The translations under genes and the position numbers were made by a program. Positions 37,576-49,214 of a stretch of DNA of 64,000 bases are shown here, one piece after another. Within the stretch, counting starts at the first letter, position 1; each line of letters opens with the position of its first letter. This DNA comes from Nomia melanderi (taxonomy: Eukaryota; Arthropoda; Insecta; Hymenoptera; Halictidae): contig NC_135007.1 in the NCBI RefSeq assembly GCF_051020985.1, positions 6,825,501 through 6,889,500 of the forward strand, read 5' to 3'. Below the pieces are notes generated by a model. The model saw only the letters and a program-made list of their open reading frames with translations, was not told the origin of the DNA and did not search any database.

Positions 37576-39010
37576 AATAGTTGAACGGGCGTGTTGCGTG
37601 TAGCGGTGGTCGACGACGACGCCGTCGCCGTCGTCGGTGGCGACGGTGGTGGCGGCGCTCTGCAGTGCGTCGGCCCGCTGACCTTGACACTGACATTGAC
37701 TGAGCGAGCGAGCGACCGAGACAGAGAGAGAAAGAGAAAGAGAGACAGAGCCGGGCTACAGCAGTGAGCTCTCCGCGAAACGAGGTGGGGGAGACGTACA
37801 TATCGGCATCGCAACGATACGCGCGATTAAGCGAAACCAAAACTGCGAAACGATACGTGCGTCGCGTCTGGGGACTACCGTTCGACCCGCGAGATGCTAG
37901 GGAGCGAAGGAGATGGAGCAACGGTCGGGTGGCTGGCTGCTGCTGGTGCTAGTGCTCGTGCTCGAGACGACACACAGGGCCCGTGGATATCGTACCGTAC
38001 ACGATACAGCGGTCCACGGAACGATCGGACCCCTGGGCAACTGAACACCGAGGGAGGGGGAGGAGAGGGAATCGTCGAGACCGTTTACGACGTTTATTCG
38101 AAAGTCTAGAAACAGGTTTTCAGGGATGCAGACCTGTGCGGCTCCGGCTCCTCGTTGCACCTGTGCCCGGGGACAAGGAGACCCGAGGGGTCAGCCGAAG
38201 AGGTGGGGTGGGGATCGAACGATCTTGGATTGGGGAGCGACGAGACGGGAACATGAGTGCGAGAGGGAGAGGAACATGGAAATGGCTGTTGAGAGAAGGA
38301 ATGAGAGGTCGAGAGACGAGTGAGGAAGACGACCCACGGGCAGGGGCGAGGGGGAGGGAATGCGAGCTGTGTCGAAGGAAAGGGAAAGAAAGAGGGGACC
38401 CAGGCGAGACGTCGAAGAAAAGGAGGACTGACTTTCGCTTTCTGTGCGCGACGCAGCCTAGCTGCGGAGCGTCGATCAATAGCGCCGCGACGGTTTTCAC
38501 GCACACGTTGGCACACCGCGTGCATGTGTACGCGTAAACCCTCTATCCTGGATGCTCGCGTGATCCGTCTCTCTTTTACCCTATCTACTCATCCGTGCCG
38601 GTTATCCGTATATTATCCCCTCCAACTTGCCCATTTGTACCTCTCCGCCGATGAGTCGCGTGTGTGAGGGTGGAATTATTGGGATCACGCTTCGTCGGGT
38701 AACGAAGAAGGGTGGAGAAGTGTGGGCGAGAGAGATCGGGCTAAGGGACGAGAAAGAAAGAGGGAGGGAATCAAGGACCTCCGGCTACCGATCAGCGACG
38801 CCCCTGCTCCCCTCGTATCCTTTTGCGCTCGTCGCGGGGTACCATCTCGTAACACGCTGAGATAGCGAGCCTCATTCTCTCGCCCCGCGTTCTTTCATCG
38901 CCAGTTACCCATGGTCGCTTATCGAGCACCGAGGAGGACAGATCAACAAGAAAGGTAGGAAGGCAGGCAGGAAAGACGGAAGGAAGAAAGGAAGGCAGAA
39001 AGGGAGCAAG

Positions 39011-39054
39011 GGAGGAAGGAAGGAAGGAAGGAAGGAAGGAAGGAAGGAAGGAAG
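39011..39054 (+). repeat. (GGAA)n microsatellite, about 11 copies
   Basis: A clean GGAA tetranucleotide run sits inside a purine-rich stretch (38950-39070). GGAA is also the core of ETS-factor sites. Confidence 0.9.
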
Positions 39055-40650
39055 AAAAAGATGGAAAGGAGAGACGGAACACCGCGGCGAGGTGTATAGG
39101 TGGTTACACGGGGGACGCGTGTCGCGCGAAGAGGGCTTTTTACGCGGTGCTCGAAATGTGGAACTCGTGTCGGCCACCCATCCGACGCATAAAGTCACTT
39201 TAACGCGTCGTGTCGGAAATTGCCGCGCGAGTTTATGAGCTTGTAAAGAGTACCTCGGGTACTTCCTAGGATACACACGAGCGGCTCGGATAGTCCCGGT
39301 TCCCCTCGGCTATTCGTGTCCGGCTTGTATGACGATAAATTCTTCTGCCCCGCCGCTCCACCTTCGCGGGGCGAAAAGAAGAAAAAAAGAAATTTAAGCG
39401 AGCGAGTGAGCGCGGCAACCGAGTAAGAAGGCGAGCGAGCTGGCTAGCTCCGTATCGCGATACTGCGCGCCGCTTTATGTCAGGGTGTTTTAATGTACCT
39501 TTATTAAGCGCGCTGTCGCCTCCATTTGTAAAGGCACTTGGCTCCCAGTCGTAAAGCACGTGGCACCGGCGGAGTTTAAACGTGTCTGATGTCTCGTGAA
39601 ATCAATTAGGAGCAAATAAACTGGTACCCGTAAACAGCGCCGCGCTATGAACACCGCGCACGCCACTATATTTAGCGGTAACGTTATGAATAATTTTCGC
39701 TGTCCCTCGGTTATCGAATGTTTCAATCGTATTATTCAAATGGCCGTATACGCACATGTATACGCGTAGACGCGTTCCACGTGTGCCACCGTGTAGGAAC
39801 GAGTTCGCGGGTGTGCGCCTGCAAGGATGCGTATACGTGTACGCGCATCGCGCGGAATAATTGGTGGATTTACATTCAGCGCCGCGCGTAATTGGATTCC
39901 TGAGGTGTGGTGTAAACAAGAAACGTTCGGAAATTGAATTACCCGGCGCGCTCGAGCTCGCGCGCGCACCTTCAATTTTTCCTCTTTTTTTCTTTGCTTT
40001 CTTTCGAGCCCCTTTGGACGCGCCGTTTCAGCTGGCATTGCTTTCGCGAGCTTTAATACAGAATGTATTTATGACGACTTTTTTCGAGACGGCACCGGAA
40101 TAATTTATACCGCGGCGGTAACTTTGCGAGACGAGGAAGGAGCAAGTCGCACTAATCGAATCGCAAACGTGATCTCTTCAATGGAATACGATTCCGTGGA
40201 TGTGTCGGAATTATCCGTTCAATTATCTGTCGAACAATAAAAGTCAGCTCTCCACGTCCGCTTAACCAAACTCTATCGTTCAACTTATCGATTTTTAGAA
40301 GTCCTCAATACCCGCATGATAATTGTGACTTTTATATGTTCACGCGGAATGGAGATTAGTAATAAAGGGTTTTTCAGTTATAAAGACAAACATTTTTACG
40401 GAGTACACGATAAGAAGTATATTATAGGGTTCCACGGAACTATATAAGCGTAATATAGTTGGTTGCACGGTGCTTGTGATACCGTTCCCTATTATTTCGA
40501 CAAATTAGAGTCGAAGAAAAATTGATTTAAGAACACACTTGAGAATATCCTTCGTTTGTCGAAATAAACGATTTTATGGTAGAAATACCAGGAAACATAG
40601 GGTTGAATGGAATAATGCGAGTGTAATACCGCACGTCAAAAGATTAATTA

Positions 40651-40663
40651 CCCCCCCCCCCCC
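40651..40663 (+). repeat. Poly-C run (13 nt)
   Basis: Thirteen cytosines in otherwise AT-rich sequence. Length errors in the assembly are likely here. Confidence 0.85.
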
Positions 40664-41064
40664 TCCTTAATGCATACTTTGAAAAATGAATTCTCTGAGA
40701 AAGTTGATCAAGGGACATATTTGAAAATAGATTTTACCCATCAATATCAATGTTGTATGAATAATGTTAAATATTAACATTATATATATTTAAATAAATA
40801 TTTTAGTTTCAATGTCTTTTATGTGTATATTATTATTAAATCAAAAATTCAATAACGTTTGTAATTTTTCGTCACTAGATATCCGTTTATCAAAAATTTT
40901 AAATGGGAACAATAAATTTGTGTTTATTCCTTATTCTCTTAAAATAATATTTGCGTAAATAGACTTCCATACAAGTTGCATTTATATCGCGTATTAAAAA
41001 AAATTAAGTAGAAGTTACTCTGTCGGTAATAAAGTTCTAGTTTAAAAAACATGATTCTACTTAC

Positions 41065-42452
41065 CTGGTTCACAGACGCGGCAAGATGCTTCAAGCTGTC
41101 CGAGTAATTTTTCAACACCGTGTCTGTGGCCAAGCAGCTTACACGAAACTCATAAAACATATCCAGTTTATACAGGCACCTCTGGCAGATATTTTTTGGC
41201 AGCCCATCCTCTTTAGTTATCTGGAATTGATTAACTTATTTCAATGCGTGATTCGCAAGAAAAAAAATATTCGAAATATCGTTTCATTTCTTTTTATCGC
41301 GCATCTCTAACAGCGTTTTATTTTCAGTCGATTAGTACTTTAACTTATCATTCATCGTTACTACATTATTTTAGAGACAGTCTCATTAACATTGTTATTA
41401 ACATAAAACAGTAAAACATTTTCACATTTGTTAGCTGAGCTTGAATATGAATAAATAATGAGTAGTATAAAATTTGTTAATACCAGTTAACGGTAAACAA
41501 ATAATTATTCTAAATTAGTAAAAAGTGGAAATGCAGAAGATATAACATTTTTATCAGATTGTACACAGTGAAATTTTATTTGAGTCATTAATTTGAGATT
41601 ATTTATTTTTATTATTTCCCTACAAGTAACTTTATTATTAATTGTAATCTGTTTTAAACTTTGATGATGCTTGTATTTAAAAGTATATAAGACAATTACT
41701 TTCCTTAAAGGAATATTCACTTTTAATATTTAATGTAGGATCTTGGTTCATTCTGCTTCCCACATCTATATGCATTAAAGCAGTACACTCGATTAAATGA
41801 AGTTAACAAGTTTTCCAGAAAAGGTATACAATATTACATAATACAGAAAGTATATGGTATATCCAGCAATTATATCAGATTATGTAAATATAAACTCTTC
41901 AGGAAGTCAAACCTCGATTGCGTTGTGTTAAAATTACAAATGCTGCATAAGTATGCAATAAAAATACTCCAATAAGTTTAATCTCAATTAATAACTAAGA
42001 GGTTCAATATTAATGCTTTTCATTAAGCCTTTATAACACTACTACATCATACTTTAATTTTCAATCCCTTTCATTAAAACTTTAATACATTATGAAGCTT
42101 AATTTGTAAGTAATCTTCACACGAAACTTGTACTTAGGACAATATGAAACATATGTGTTTAGGTTTACATAAAGGAGCATATGTAACATAATATTGGTCC
42201 TACAAAAGAGATACTTCTACACCAATTGGATAAATGTATAATCTAAATTAATAAAATACAAATTAAATGAAAGGATTGTTAATAGCATTACAAAGAAAGT
42301 ATTTTACTCACCACAGTAGGTATACAGGAACGTATTTTGAATAGTAATTGCCGTTGCTCTCCTTCCTTGTCAAAAATTGGGAGCTGATGGTTGCTTTTCA
42401 ATGAACAAAGTCTGCATAACTCGGCGAAATTGAAATCTTCGTTCATAGCCAT
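41065..42452 (-). CDS. ZAD (zf-AD) domain protein, N-terminal exons only
   Basis: Exon 1 (42312-42452) and exon 2 (41065-41220) are both phase 0 and encode 99 residues. An in-frame TAA 18 nt upstream supports the ATG at 42452. The zinc-coordinating pairs of the ZAD fold are complete: CRLCSLKSNHQLPIF in exon 1 and ICQRCLYKLDMFYEF in exon 2, with spacing normal for the family. ZAD domains dimerise and occur at the N-terminus of insect C2H2 transcription factors. Exon 2 ends SLKHLAASVNQ at a good donor (CAG|GTAAGT). The next exon must be phase 0. No dedicated finger exons are visible between 33.2 and 41 kb. The zinc-finger exons at 30747-33159 lie downstream on the same strand. They could be reached in frame only by an acceptor directly before the ATG at 33159 (ACAAG|ATG), which has a poor pyrimidine tract. 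Confidence 0.82.
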
Positions 42453-42580
42453 TCTTTCAAATCGCGGTTAAACACAAGCGTTCAACGACTGGAGAGGTTA
42501 TGTCGTCCGTGACCGTATCTCTCCCGTAATTTTTTCGTCTGTTACAGACCACCGTCGTCGTAACACAAACTTATTATCGA

Positions 42581-42745
42581 TTAGAACAAATCAGCGAACA
42601 AAAATAGTTTCGGTACTGATGAAATTGAACAAATACGAACCCTTAACAAAACTAAACTAAGAGTCATTTGATCAAGACATTTGAGCCTTTCTTGTCGCTG
42701 CTGTTGTCCAGTATGCACGATGCTCGACTCCACATTGTTCGACAT
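42581..42745 (-). CDS. Uncertain small frame or exon upstream of the ZAD gene
   Basis: A strong acceptor (branch-like TACTAAT, then a C-rich tract, CCTATAG) ends at 42754 on the minus strand. An open frame from MSNNVESSIVHTGQQQRQER continues to TAA at 42581. No donor fits well. It could be a 5' noncoding exon of the ZAD gene carrying an upstream open frame, a separate small protein, or chance. I recognise no domain. Confidence 0.25.
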   Translation of the reverse strand: MSNNVESSIVHTGQQQRQERLKCLDQMTLSLVLLRVRICSISSVPKLFLFADLF

Positions 42746-43639
42746 GGAACCACCTATAGGGGGGTGCATGAATTAGTAAGAGATCTTACATATCGGTAAA
42801 ACAGTAGAAAATAATAATAAATATTTTATTTAAAATTTCTTGAAAAGTATGCGGCTATTATTGATACTCGACAATTTTCAGTTTTAATATATCACATAAT
42901 AACAAAATTTTTCAATTTTTTTAAATATAAATTCCAAGCAATTGAATACAACTTTTCATTGTTCGATAAAATCTTTTATTTTCAGTGATTAAAAATTTTA
43001 TATTTAAAATTTATAATTTAACTTCGAAGGATATTACATTATTTAGATTACTTTAATTTAATTTATCTCTGAGTTATTAATGTCATGATTAAATGTGTAA
43101 TAATCATGTACTAAGTGAAACAAATTCGGTTTACGGATTTTGTTATGAATTTGTAATGATATGTTGTTGCATACTATTTTGTCATTACTTTCCTAGAACT
43201 AGTTTATACCATTTTGTAGATATTATTGGGCAGAAAAATATTTTTACCTTCAGTTATAAAACGCGAATACAAAAACCCAATCTTGATGTTACTAATGTGT
43301 TTCACATATTGATCGCAGAGAAAGGACAACATAATGGGAGTGATATAACTTAAGTTATAAAGAATTAATAGCAACGTTTGTGTTTGTAACATAAATCTGC
43401 ATGATATAACTGCACGAAAGAATTATCACCGTCGTTAGTTCTGCTATTGTAAACTCAGTAGCTTCAATACAGACGCAATGCACACATTCGTTTGTTCATT
43501 ATAGTTGTTAAAATAAATAGCAAAATATATTAAAATAAAGTACGTAAAATACTCAGTATTTTGCACGATTATTAACGATTAAACGTGACTTCAAAAAATA
43601 ATTAGTTGTTCATTATATAACGACAACAAGCAGCAGATA

Positions 43640-46600
43640 ATGATTATCCTTAGTGTGTTTGGAATTGTTTTAACTATATTTGGTATAACTTTTTTTCATG
43701 GACAATACATGATGACTAAGCTGACGGATAAAGTACGAGCGGTAAGTGACATTACCTGTTATACTATTATTCTATCAATATTATACAAATGTATTAATAA
43801 TAACATTCATTCTGAAATTTAATATAATCAGAGAACATGGAAACGATTAATAAACTCGATTGTCCAGATTTTGAAATTCGTAATGTAAGATACCTGAAAT
43901 CTTCGTCTGTATAACTTATAAAATAATAATTTGCAGAATTTACATCTGACTAAAGGCACCTCTGGCTATAACGGATATGTTTCGCCTTTGTCACTATCCT
44001 TTACATGTTATGTATTTAACGTTACGAATCCCGATGAAGTAATGCGAGGAGAAAATCCGAATGTGGTCGAATATGGTCCTTTTGTGTACGAGTACGTACT
44101 TATATCTTGTGCATTAATTTCGAAAAATTATATTCACATTTAAAAAAAAATTCTTCTTTTCATTTTGAATAGTGAAATTCTGCAGAGACACATCCAAGAT
44201 ACTAACGTCGAAACGGACGAAATTAATTATATTGCCGTAGCAACGTACAAGTTTAACAGCGATAAAAGTGTGAATGCTAGTCGCGAAAAAGTCACCATAT
44301 TGAACCCAGCATACATGGGCAGTATAATAACGGTCAGTAAAACTTGACAGAATATTAAGAACCACGTTTCTGCCAACCAAATCGTTTACAATTTCCATTC
44401 GTAATCATTTACAACGGGCACAAAACACAAAGTGTTCAGAAATTATGTTACGTTGCATGTTGCGTGAAGTGTTGTTGGAATAATAATGTTGATGTAGCAT
44501 CTATTATTAGTGAAATAATTATCGTCAATGTGCTTTTGCAGTTGACGTCACTACCCCCCGAGTTTATGAAAAAATACGGAAACAGCATACCGAATTTGTT
44601 TCCCAATCGCAGTAGCATATTTTTGAAAGCTCGTCCTGTTGATATACTGTTCAACGGTATTAGAGTTACATGTAACGTAAAAAAGTTCCCTGACTTAAAT
44701 CTCTTATGTAAAATAATGGACTCTAATAAACGTCCACCGGTTTTAAGGGAGACCGATAAAGAGGGAGTTTACCTACTGAGTATGTTCCAAAAGGTAAGAT
44801 ACAAAAAAAGTAATACATTAAAATATAATGCTAATATAAGAAAATAAATATACGTGTAATGTGGTATATGAAAACATAATTATACTGTATTGTTACGACT
44901 ATTAGAGCAATGGCACAGTCCGTGGACCATATTCTGTTAACAGAGGCTTAAAAAATATGAGTCTACTGGGAGACACGACTTCTTACAAATTCGAGAAAGT
45001 ACAAACAATTTGGCATTCTGACTCGTGTAATCGAGTAAGAGGGTCGGATACCATCACCTATGCACCATTATTAACGCCACTGTCTTACGTTACAACCTTT
45101 ATAACTGATTATTGCAGGTATGGCAATGTTATAGATATCTTCGAGCACTACAGAATATTTTGCAATACTGTACAAACTAAATCAGGATTAACTACAAAAT
45201 TGTAAAAATTATTAATTAAAGATAATATCAAAAAATTTCGATGTAATATATATTATACTATATTGTATTATTCAATACTGAACATTTCTAAATGAAAATT
45301 GTACGATTTCACTCGTTCTAATAAATAAAACTTACATGCAGAGTCCTAATGAATCTCTTACGTAAAGTTAATAACAATAATATTAATTTTATTAATAAAG
45401 AGAGCTGTCTGTAAGTGATTGATACTAATAAGATTTGTCTTACTCAAATGGCAGGTCCGTGGAAGTTGATTATGATAGACAGGTTTCGATAAATGGCATA
45501 ACTGGATCGAAATTTACCATGAAGGAACGTGTGTGGTTTTTAAATGAATCACAGTGTTATTGTCCTGTAAATGACAAAAAAGTAGAATGTTTGCCACAGG
45601 GCTTGCTCGATGCCTCTGAATGCCAGGTAAATTCACAATTTACTTTTCAGTTTCAATCAAGAAATATAAAAGTAAAAATTAAAAATTTGTATTAAAGAAT
45701 TTCCTGTGCATAGTAATACACTATTAACGTAATTCTTATTTTATATTTCAATTTATTCTGACGCAAATGTTTCATCGACTTTATTTTCTATATTTTTCAG
45801 AAAGCGCCTATAATATTTTCGGAACCGCACTTTCTTCACGGTGATCCGAGTCTTTTACAATATGTCCGCGGTTTGAAACCCGACGAAAATCTTCATTCAA
45901 CTTTCATTGTCATCGAACCGTACACCGGATATCCACTTTCAGGATACAAAAAAGTACAATTAAACGTAAAACTGTCTAAACAACCAGTAGATCTTCTCGC
46001 GAATGTCAGCGAGGGAATTGTTCCTCTACTATGGTGTGCGGATGTAAGAATCTTCGAGAAGTTATAATCAATCATTGGCATTTCATAATTATTGCGATAC
46101 GGGACCAAATAGGAACACGTTTTCTATGCAATGTACGTTTTATCATTGTGCATCTACAATATCAATCATTAATCTTAAATATTAGGTTGAGGAAAAAGAA
46201 ATCCATTATTTTTACGTGAAGTTCAAGACTTTATTTAACATGTTTCGGATTGTCCAATTTGGGTCAAATATGCACCATTTTGTTCTATAATTTGTTGCCA
46301 TTTTAGAGGTAGCTTCATAATGCCTCTGTTGTAGAAGTCTTGGTTCTTATTGACGAAAAAGTCTAGTAACCGATTTTCACAATCTTTTCTTGATGCCAAT
46401 TTCTTATCACTAAGGAAGTTTTGCAATACAAGAAAAACTTGATAATCGCTTAGTGCCAGGTCCAGACTATATGGTGGATGCATGAAAACTTCCCAACCAA
46501 GGTCCCGGAGTTTCTGGCGAGTCACTATAGACGTGTGTGGCCTGGCGTTATCTGGTAGAACACAACAACTCTCCTGTTGGCCAATTCTGGCCGTTTCTGG

Positions 46601-48023
46601 TCAATCGCTGGCTTCAAACGGTCCAGTTGTTGACAGTAGGCATCCGAATTTAGTGTTTGGCCATATGGAAGCAACTCATAATAAATGATTTCTTTCCAGT
46701 CCTACCAAATGCACAGCAGAACCTTCCTGGCCGTTAGCTGTGGTTTAGCCACCGTTCGAGCTGTTTGACCGCGCTTTGACCACGATCGTTTTCGCATAAT
46801 ATTGTCGAATGTGACCCATTTCTCATCCCCAGTCACCATTTGTTTAAGAAATGGGTCGATTTCATTCCTTTTGGCCAAGGCTTCGCAGATAGAAATTCGA
46901 TCCATCATGTTTCTTCGTGTTAATTGGTGTGGCACCCAAACATCGAGCTTCTTTTTGAATCCAGCTTTGCGCAAATGGTTTAAAACTGTTTTACGGTCGA
47001 TCCTTAGCTCCTAAGCGATGCTACGACTGCTAACATGCCGGTCAACTTCGATTATTTCTGGGATTTTATCGACATTTTTGACAACGGGCCTACGTGTGCG
47101 AGGTGCATTTTTAACACCAAGAATATCTGAACGGAATCGACGAAACCAAAATTGAACGTAATTGGCTGTTACAGTATCGGCACCATAAACACCATCCACA
47201 ATTTCAGCCGCCTGGCTTGCATTTTCGCCTTTATAAAAGAAAAACTGTAAAATGTACCGAATTTTCTCTTTGTTGACTTCCATCTTTAACACCCTGTAAC
47301 TCACAACTGAATGCACCAAACAAAAAACAGCAAAAGAATTTTTTTAATGTGAAATGTCACCCTTCCAACGAATATAAATCTGAAATTGTTTGATCGATAC
47401 TTTACGAGATATCGATCACTTCAGCCATGTACCGAAAAAATAATGGATTTCTTTTTTCCCACCCTAATATTTTGTTCACCTTATTGCTACACTTCGAAGG
47501 AAAATTAGAAGTAAACTCGAATGTCCAAAAATATTTTATTTTCCTCATTCTTTTCTAACAATAATCTGGTCGCATTTCACCACGTCTTTCATTTATCAAA
47601 ATGTGCGTCACAATTCTATAAACGTAACGTTTCGTCGTATCGCAGCACAGGTCATATAAAATCGCGTATCAAAGTGTAAGTCCTTAATGTATCATTCCAA
47701 AACGGTATGAAAATACTCACATAACAAACACTCCACAGGGAAGCACAGCAACGTTAAAGGATGCAGCGTTCCCGTATCAGATACTGCGGCTGGTAAATGT
47801 CACTTGGTTTCTCCAGCTCGTCCCTTTAATCGTCGGAGTTTACATGGTTCTCGTCGGTTTATTTTTACATAATTGGACGCAGCAGAAATCGGAGCCGACG
47901 CATTCTATGGTCGAGGCGATATTAATATCGTCGAACTTACAATCGTACAATGCCGAGCGCAGGCCACCGCGACGAGCAGTACACGCGTTTGAGAGATTTC
48001 AACGCGTGCACCCTGCTTTGTAG
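43640..48023 (+). CDS. CD36 / scavenger receptor class B family protein (526 aa)
   Basis: Eight exons: 43640-43741, 43937-44091, 44173-44332, 44542-44793, 44906-45117, 45455-45626, 45801-46043 and 47739-48023, all GT-AG with continuous phase. The protein has the family layout: a short N-terminus with a membrane segment (about residues 2-20), a large extracellular or lumenal loop, and a second membrane segment (FLQLVPLIVGVYMVLVGLFL, about 456-477) with a short tail. Family hallmarks include YVFNVTNPDEV and NVVEYGPFVY near the N-terminus, several N-glycosylation sites, Cys-rich CYCPVNDKKVECLPQG, and GYPLSGYKKVQLN. Members bind or transfer lipids, lipoproteins, carotenoids or pheromones, or act in lysosomes; the substrate cannot be told here. 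The last intron carries a mariner element. The gene converges on the SLC36-type gene. The ATG at 43640 fits the family, but an upstream exon is not excluded. Confidence 0.93.
46182..47467 (-). mobile_element. mariner-type DNA transposon, 1286 bp, inactive
   Basis: Terminal inverted repeats of about 31 bp (TTAGGTTGAGGAAAAAGAAA at the left; TTAGGGTGGGAAAAAAGAAA at the right read in reverse) continue into ATCCATTATTTTT. A TA duplicate flanks each end (46180-46181, 47468-47469). Length and structure are typical of Tc1/mariner. It sits in intron 7 of the CD36-type gene in antisense orientation. Confidence 0.95.
46235..47283 (-). pseudogene. Broken mariner transposase
   Basis: Reading leftward from the ATG at 47283, the frame shows the paired helix-turn-helix region (IRYILQFFFYKGENASQAAE). 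The catalytic core has VTGDEKWVTFDN and later HPPYSLDLALSDYQVF, which fit a DD34D mariner transposase. It is broken by in-frame stops at 47011-47013 and 46702-46704, and by a one-base loss near 46551 that disrupts the region of the second catalytic aspartate. The protein cannot be active. Confidence 0.93.
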
Positions 48024-48160
48024 AACGGAAGACACAAGTGAAAATCACAAAGAGCGTATAAACTATCATAATAATTCCTTGATTATATATTTACTCTTTA
48101 GAATCCTTATGTCACGTATATCAACAAATAACCCACCGTTTCTCATAAAATTCATTGACA

Positions 48161-48388
48161 TTAACACTAAAGCTACCAAGCGGATCAAAATAACAAATTC
48201 TTGATTTCCTCTTTTTTGCAATTATTAAGAAGATAACAGATGTTTCTCTGAGGAATTGTTAAAGAAATTGATTTAGCAATGCGAGAATTGAATTATAAAT
48301 TAAATAAAGTTTCAATAGATGCACCGTTGGGGTTTATATAGAGGAATTTCAAAAAATCAATTTAACTGCTCGGTAGTGTTAGTGTTAA
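48161..48388 (+). mobile_element. TTAA-flanked short element, family A copy 1 (228 bp)
   Basis: It starts TTAACACTAAAGCTACCAAG and ends CTCGGTAGTGTTAGTGTTAA, so the borders are TTAA and the ends are inverted repeats. Its whole length aligns with 54805-55031 in the same orientation. It lies 137 nt after the stop of the CD36-type gene and is probably transcribed in its 3' untranslated region. Confidence 0.8.
48303..48308 (+). terminator. Candidate poly(A) signal AATAAA inside a MITE
   Basis: AATAAA lies 280 nt after the stop of the CD36-type gene, within the family A element. A second AATAAA follows at 48429-48434. Which one is used cannot be told from sequence. Confidence 0.35.
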
Positions 48389-49214
48389 ACGCAAACCACA
48401 CATTTCTCTTATACATTACACATTCATAAATAAACGTGATACAAGAATGTCGCAACAACCAAAGTTTCAATTCTCTGCAAGTTAAATTAGAAAGTTTCTG
48501 AAGTTTTTATTCAATGACGCGATAGAACAGTTCATAGAAACGATATTTTACACAACGGCACTACACGTTCCGTTCGCTTATATTTAAGATAAGAAACTAA
48601 ACCCTGTATTCTCGAGGGCTGACACATTTACAGTCAGACAACAGTATTTTCTCTTCTTTCTATTTTACAAAGAGTACTTAAATAAATAGTTAAATCATTC
48701 TTATGTATCATTTTTTTCTGTCTCGACCTTGGACGCGTCGAATATACTTATGTACACCATCAAGCAAATTTTGCTTTCTCTTTTACAAGGTTTCTTATAT
48801 CATATCAACATAACAAATTCATATAATATACAATAAATATTTACCGTACCTCCTATTCGCCTAAACGTTGTCACTTTCTCTCAGTTGTCACCGCGAAGCT
48901 GCACGTGAACAGAATACTGAGCGATGCAAGAGGTATGCTAAGTAAATCGTAAATGAGCTAACTATGATCTACGCTAATGCTACCTTAAGAGAAACGCTTA
49001 ATTAGTCAAAATAAATACAGAATGTACATGAAAACGGTTTCCAAGATAAATGATTCGTGCCCAATTTACGATGATCGCGAACACGTGTCACGTTTTACCG
49101 TACTGATTACAATTGTAATGATCGTTCGACGAATCCTTGGCCCCAACGATCTTCTTGCTGACGGAAACCATGCACGCGAGTCTTTCCCACGCGATAACAA
49201 GAAAATTTCGAATG

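Larger units (their letters stand above)
33160..41064. other. CpG- and microsatellite-rich stretch, no supported coding exon
   Basis: This 7.9-kb stretch lies between the first coding exon of the zinc-finger gene and the ZAD exons, both read leftward. Its core (about 35.2-40.0 kb) is strongly CpG- and purine-rich, and the long open frames on both strands are low-complexity artefacts. It plausibly contains the promoter or 5' noncoding exons of the zinc-finger gene, or is an intron if ZAD and fingers belong together. It holds no finger motif on either strand. Confidence 0.55.
48024..49214. other. Shared 3' flank of two converging genes
   Basis: These 1.2 kb hold the 3' ends of the CD36-type gene (plus) and the SLC36-type gene (minus), and the TTAA-flanked element at 48161-48388. 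No open frame of interest is present. Confidence 0.6.

Noticed and set aside
36354..37921. Frames of 237 and 297 codons with poly-Ala, poly-Arg and poly-Pro runs
   Set aside because: Low-complexity translations of GGC/CCG repeats with equally long frames on both strands. They show no conserved features.
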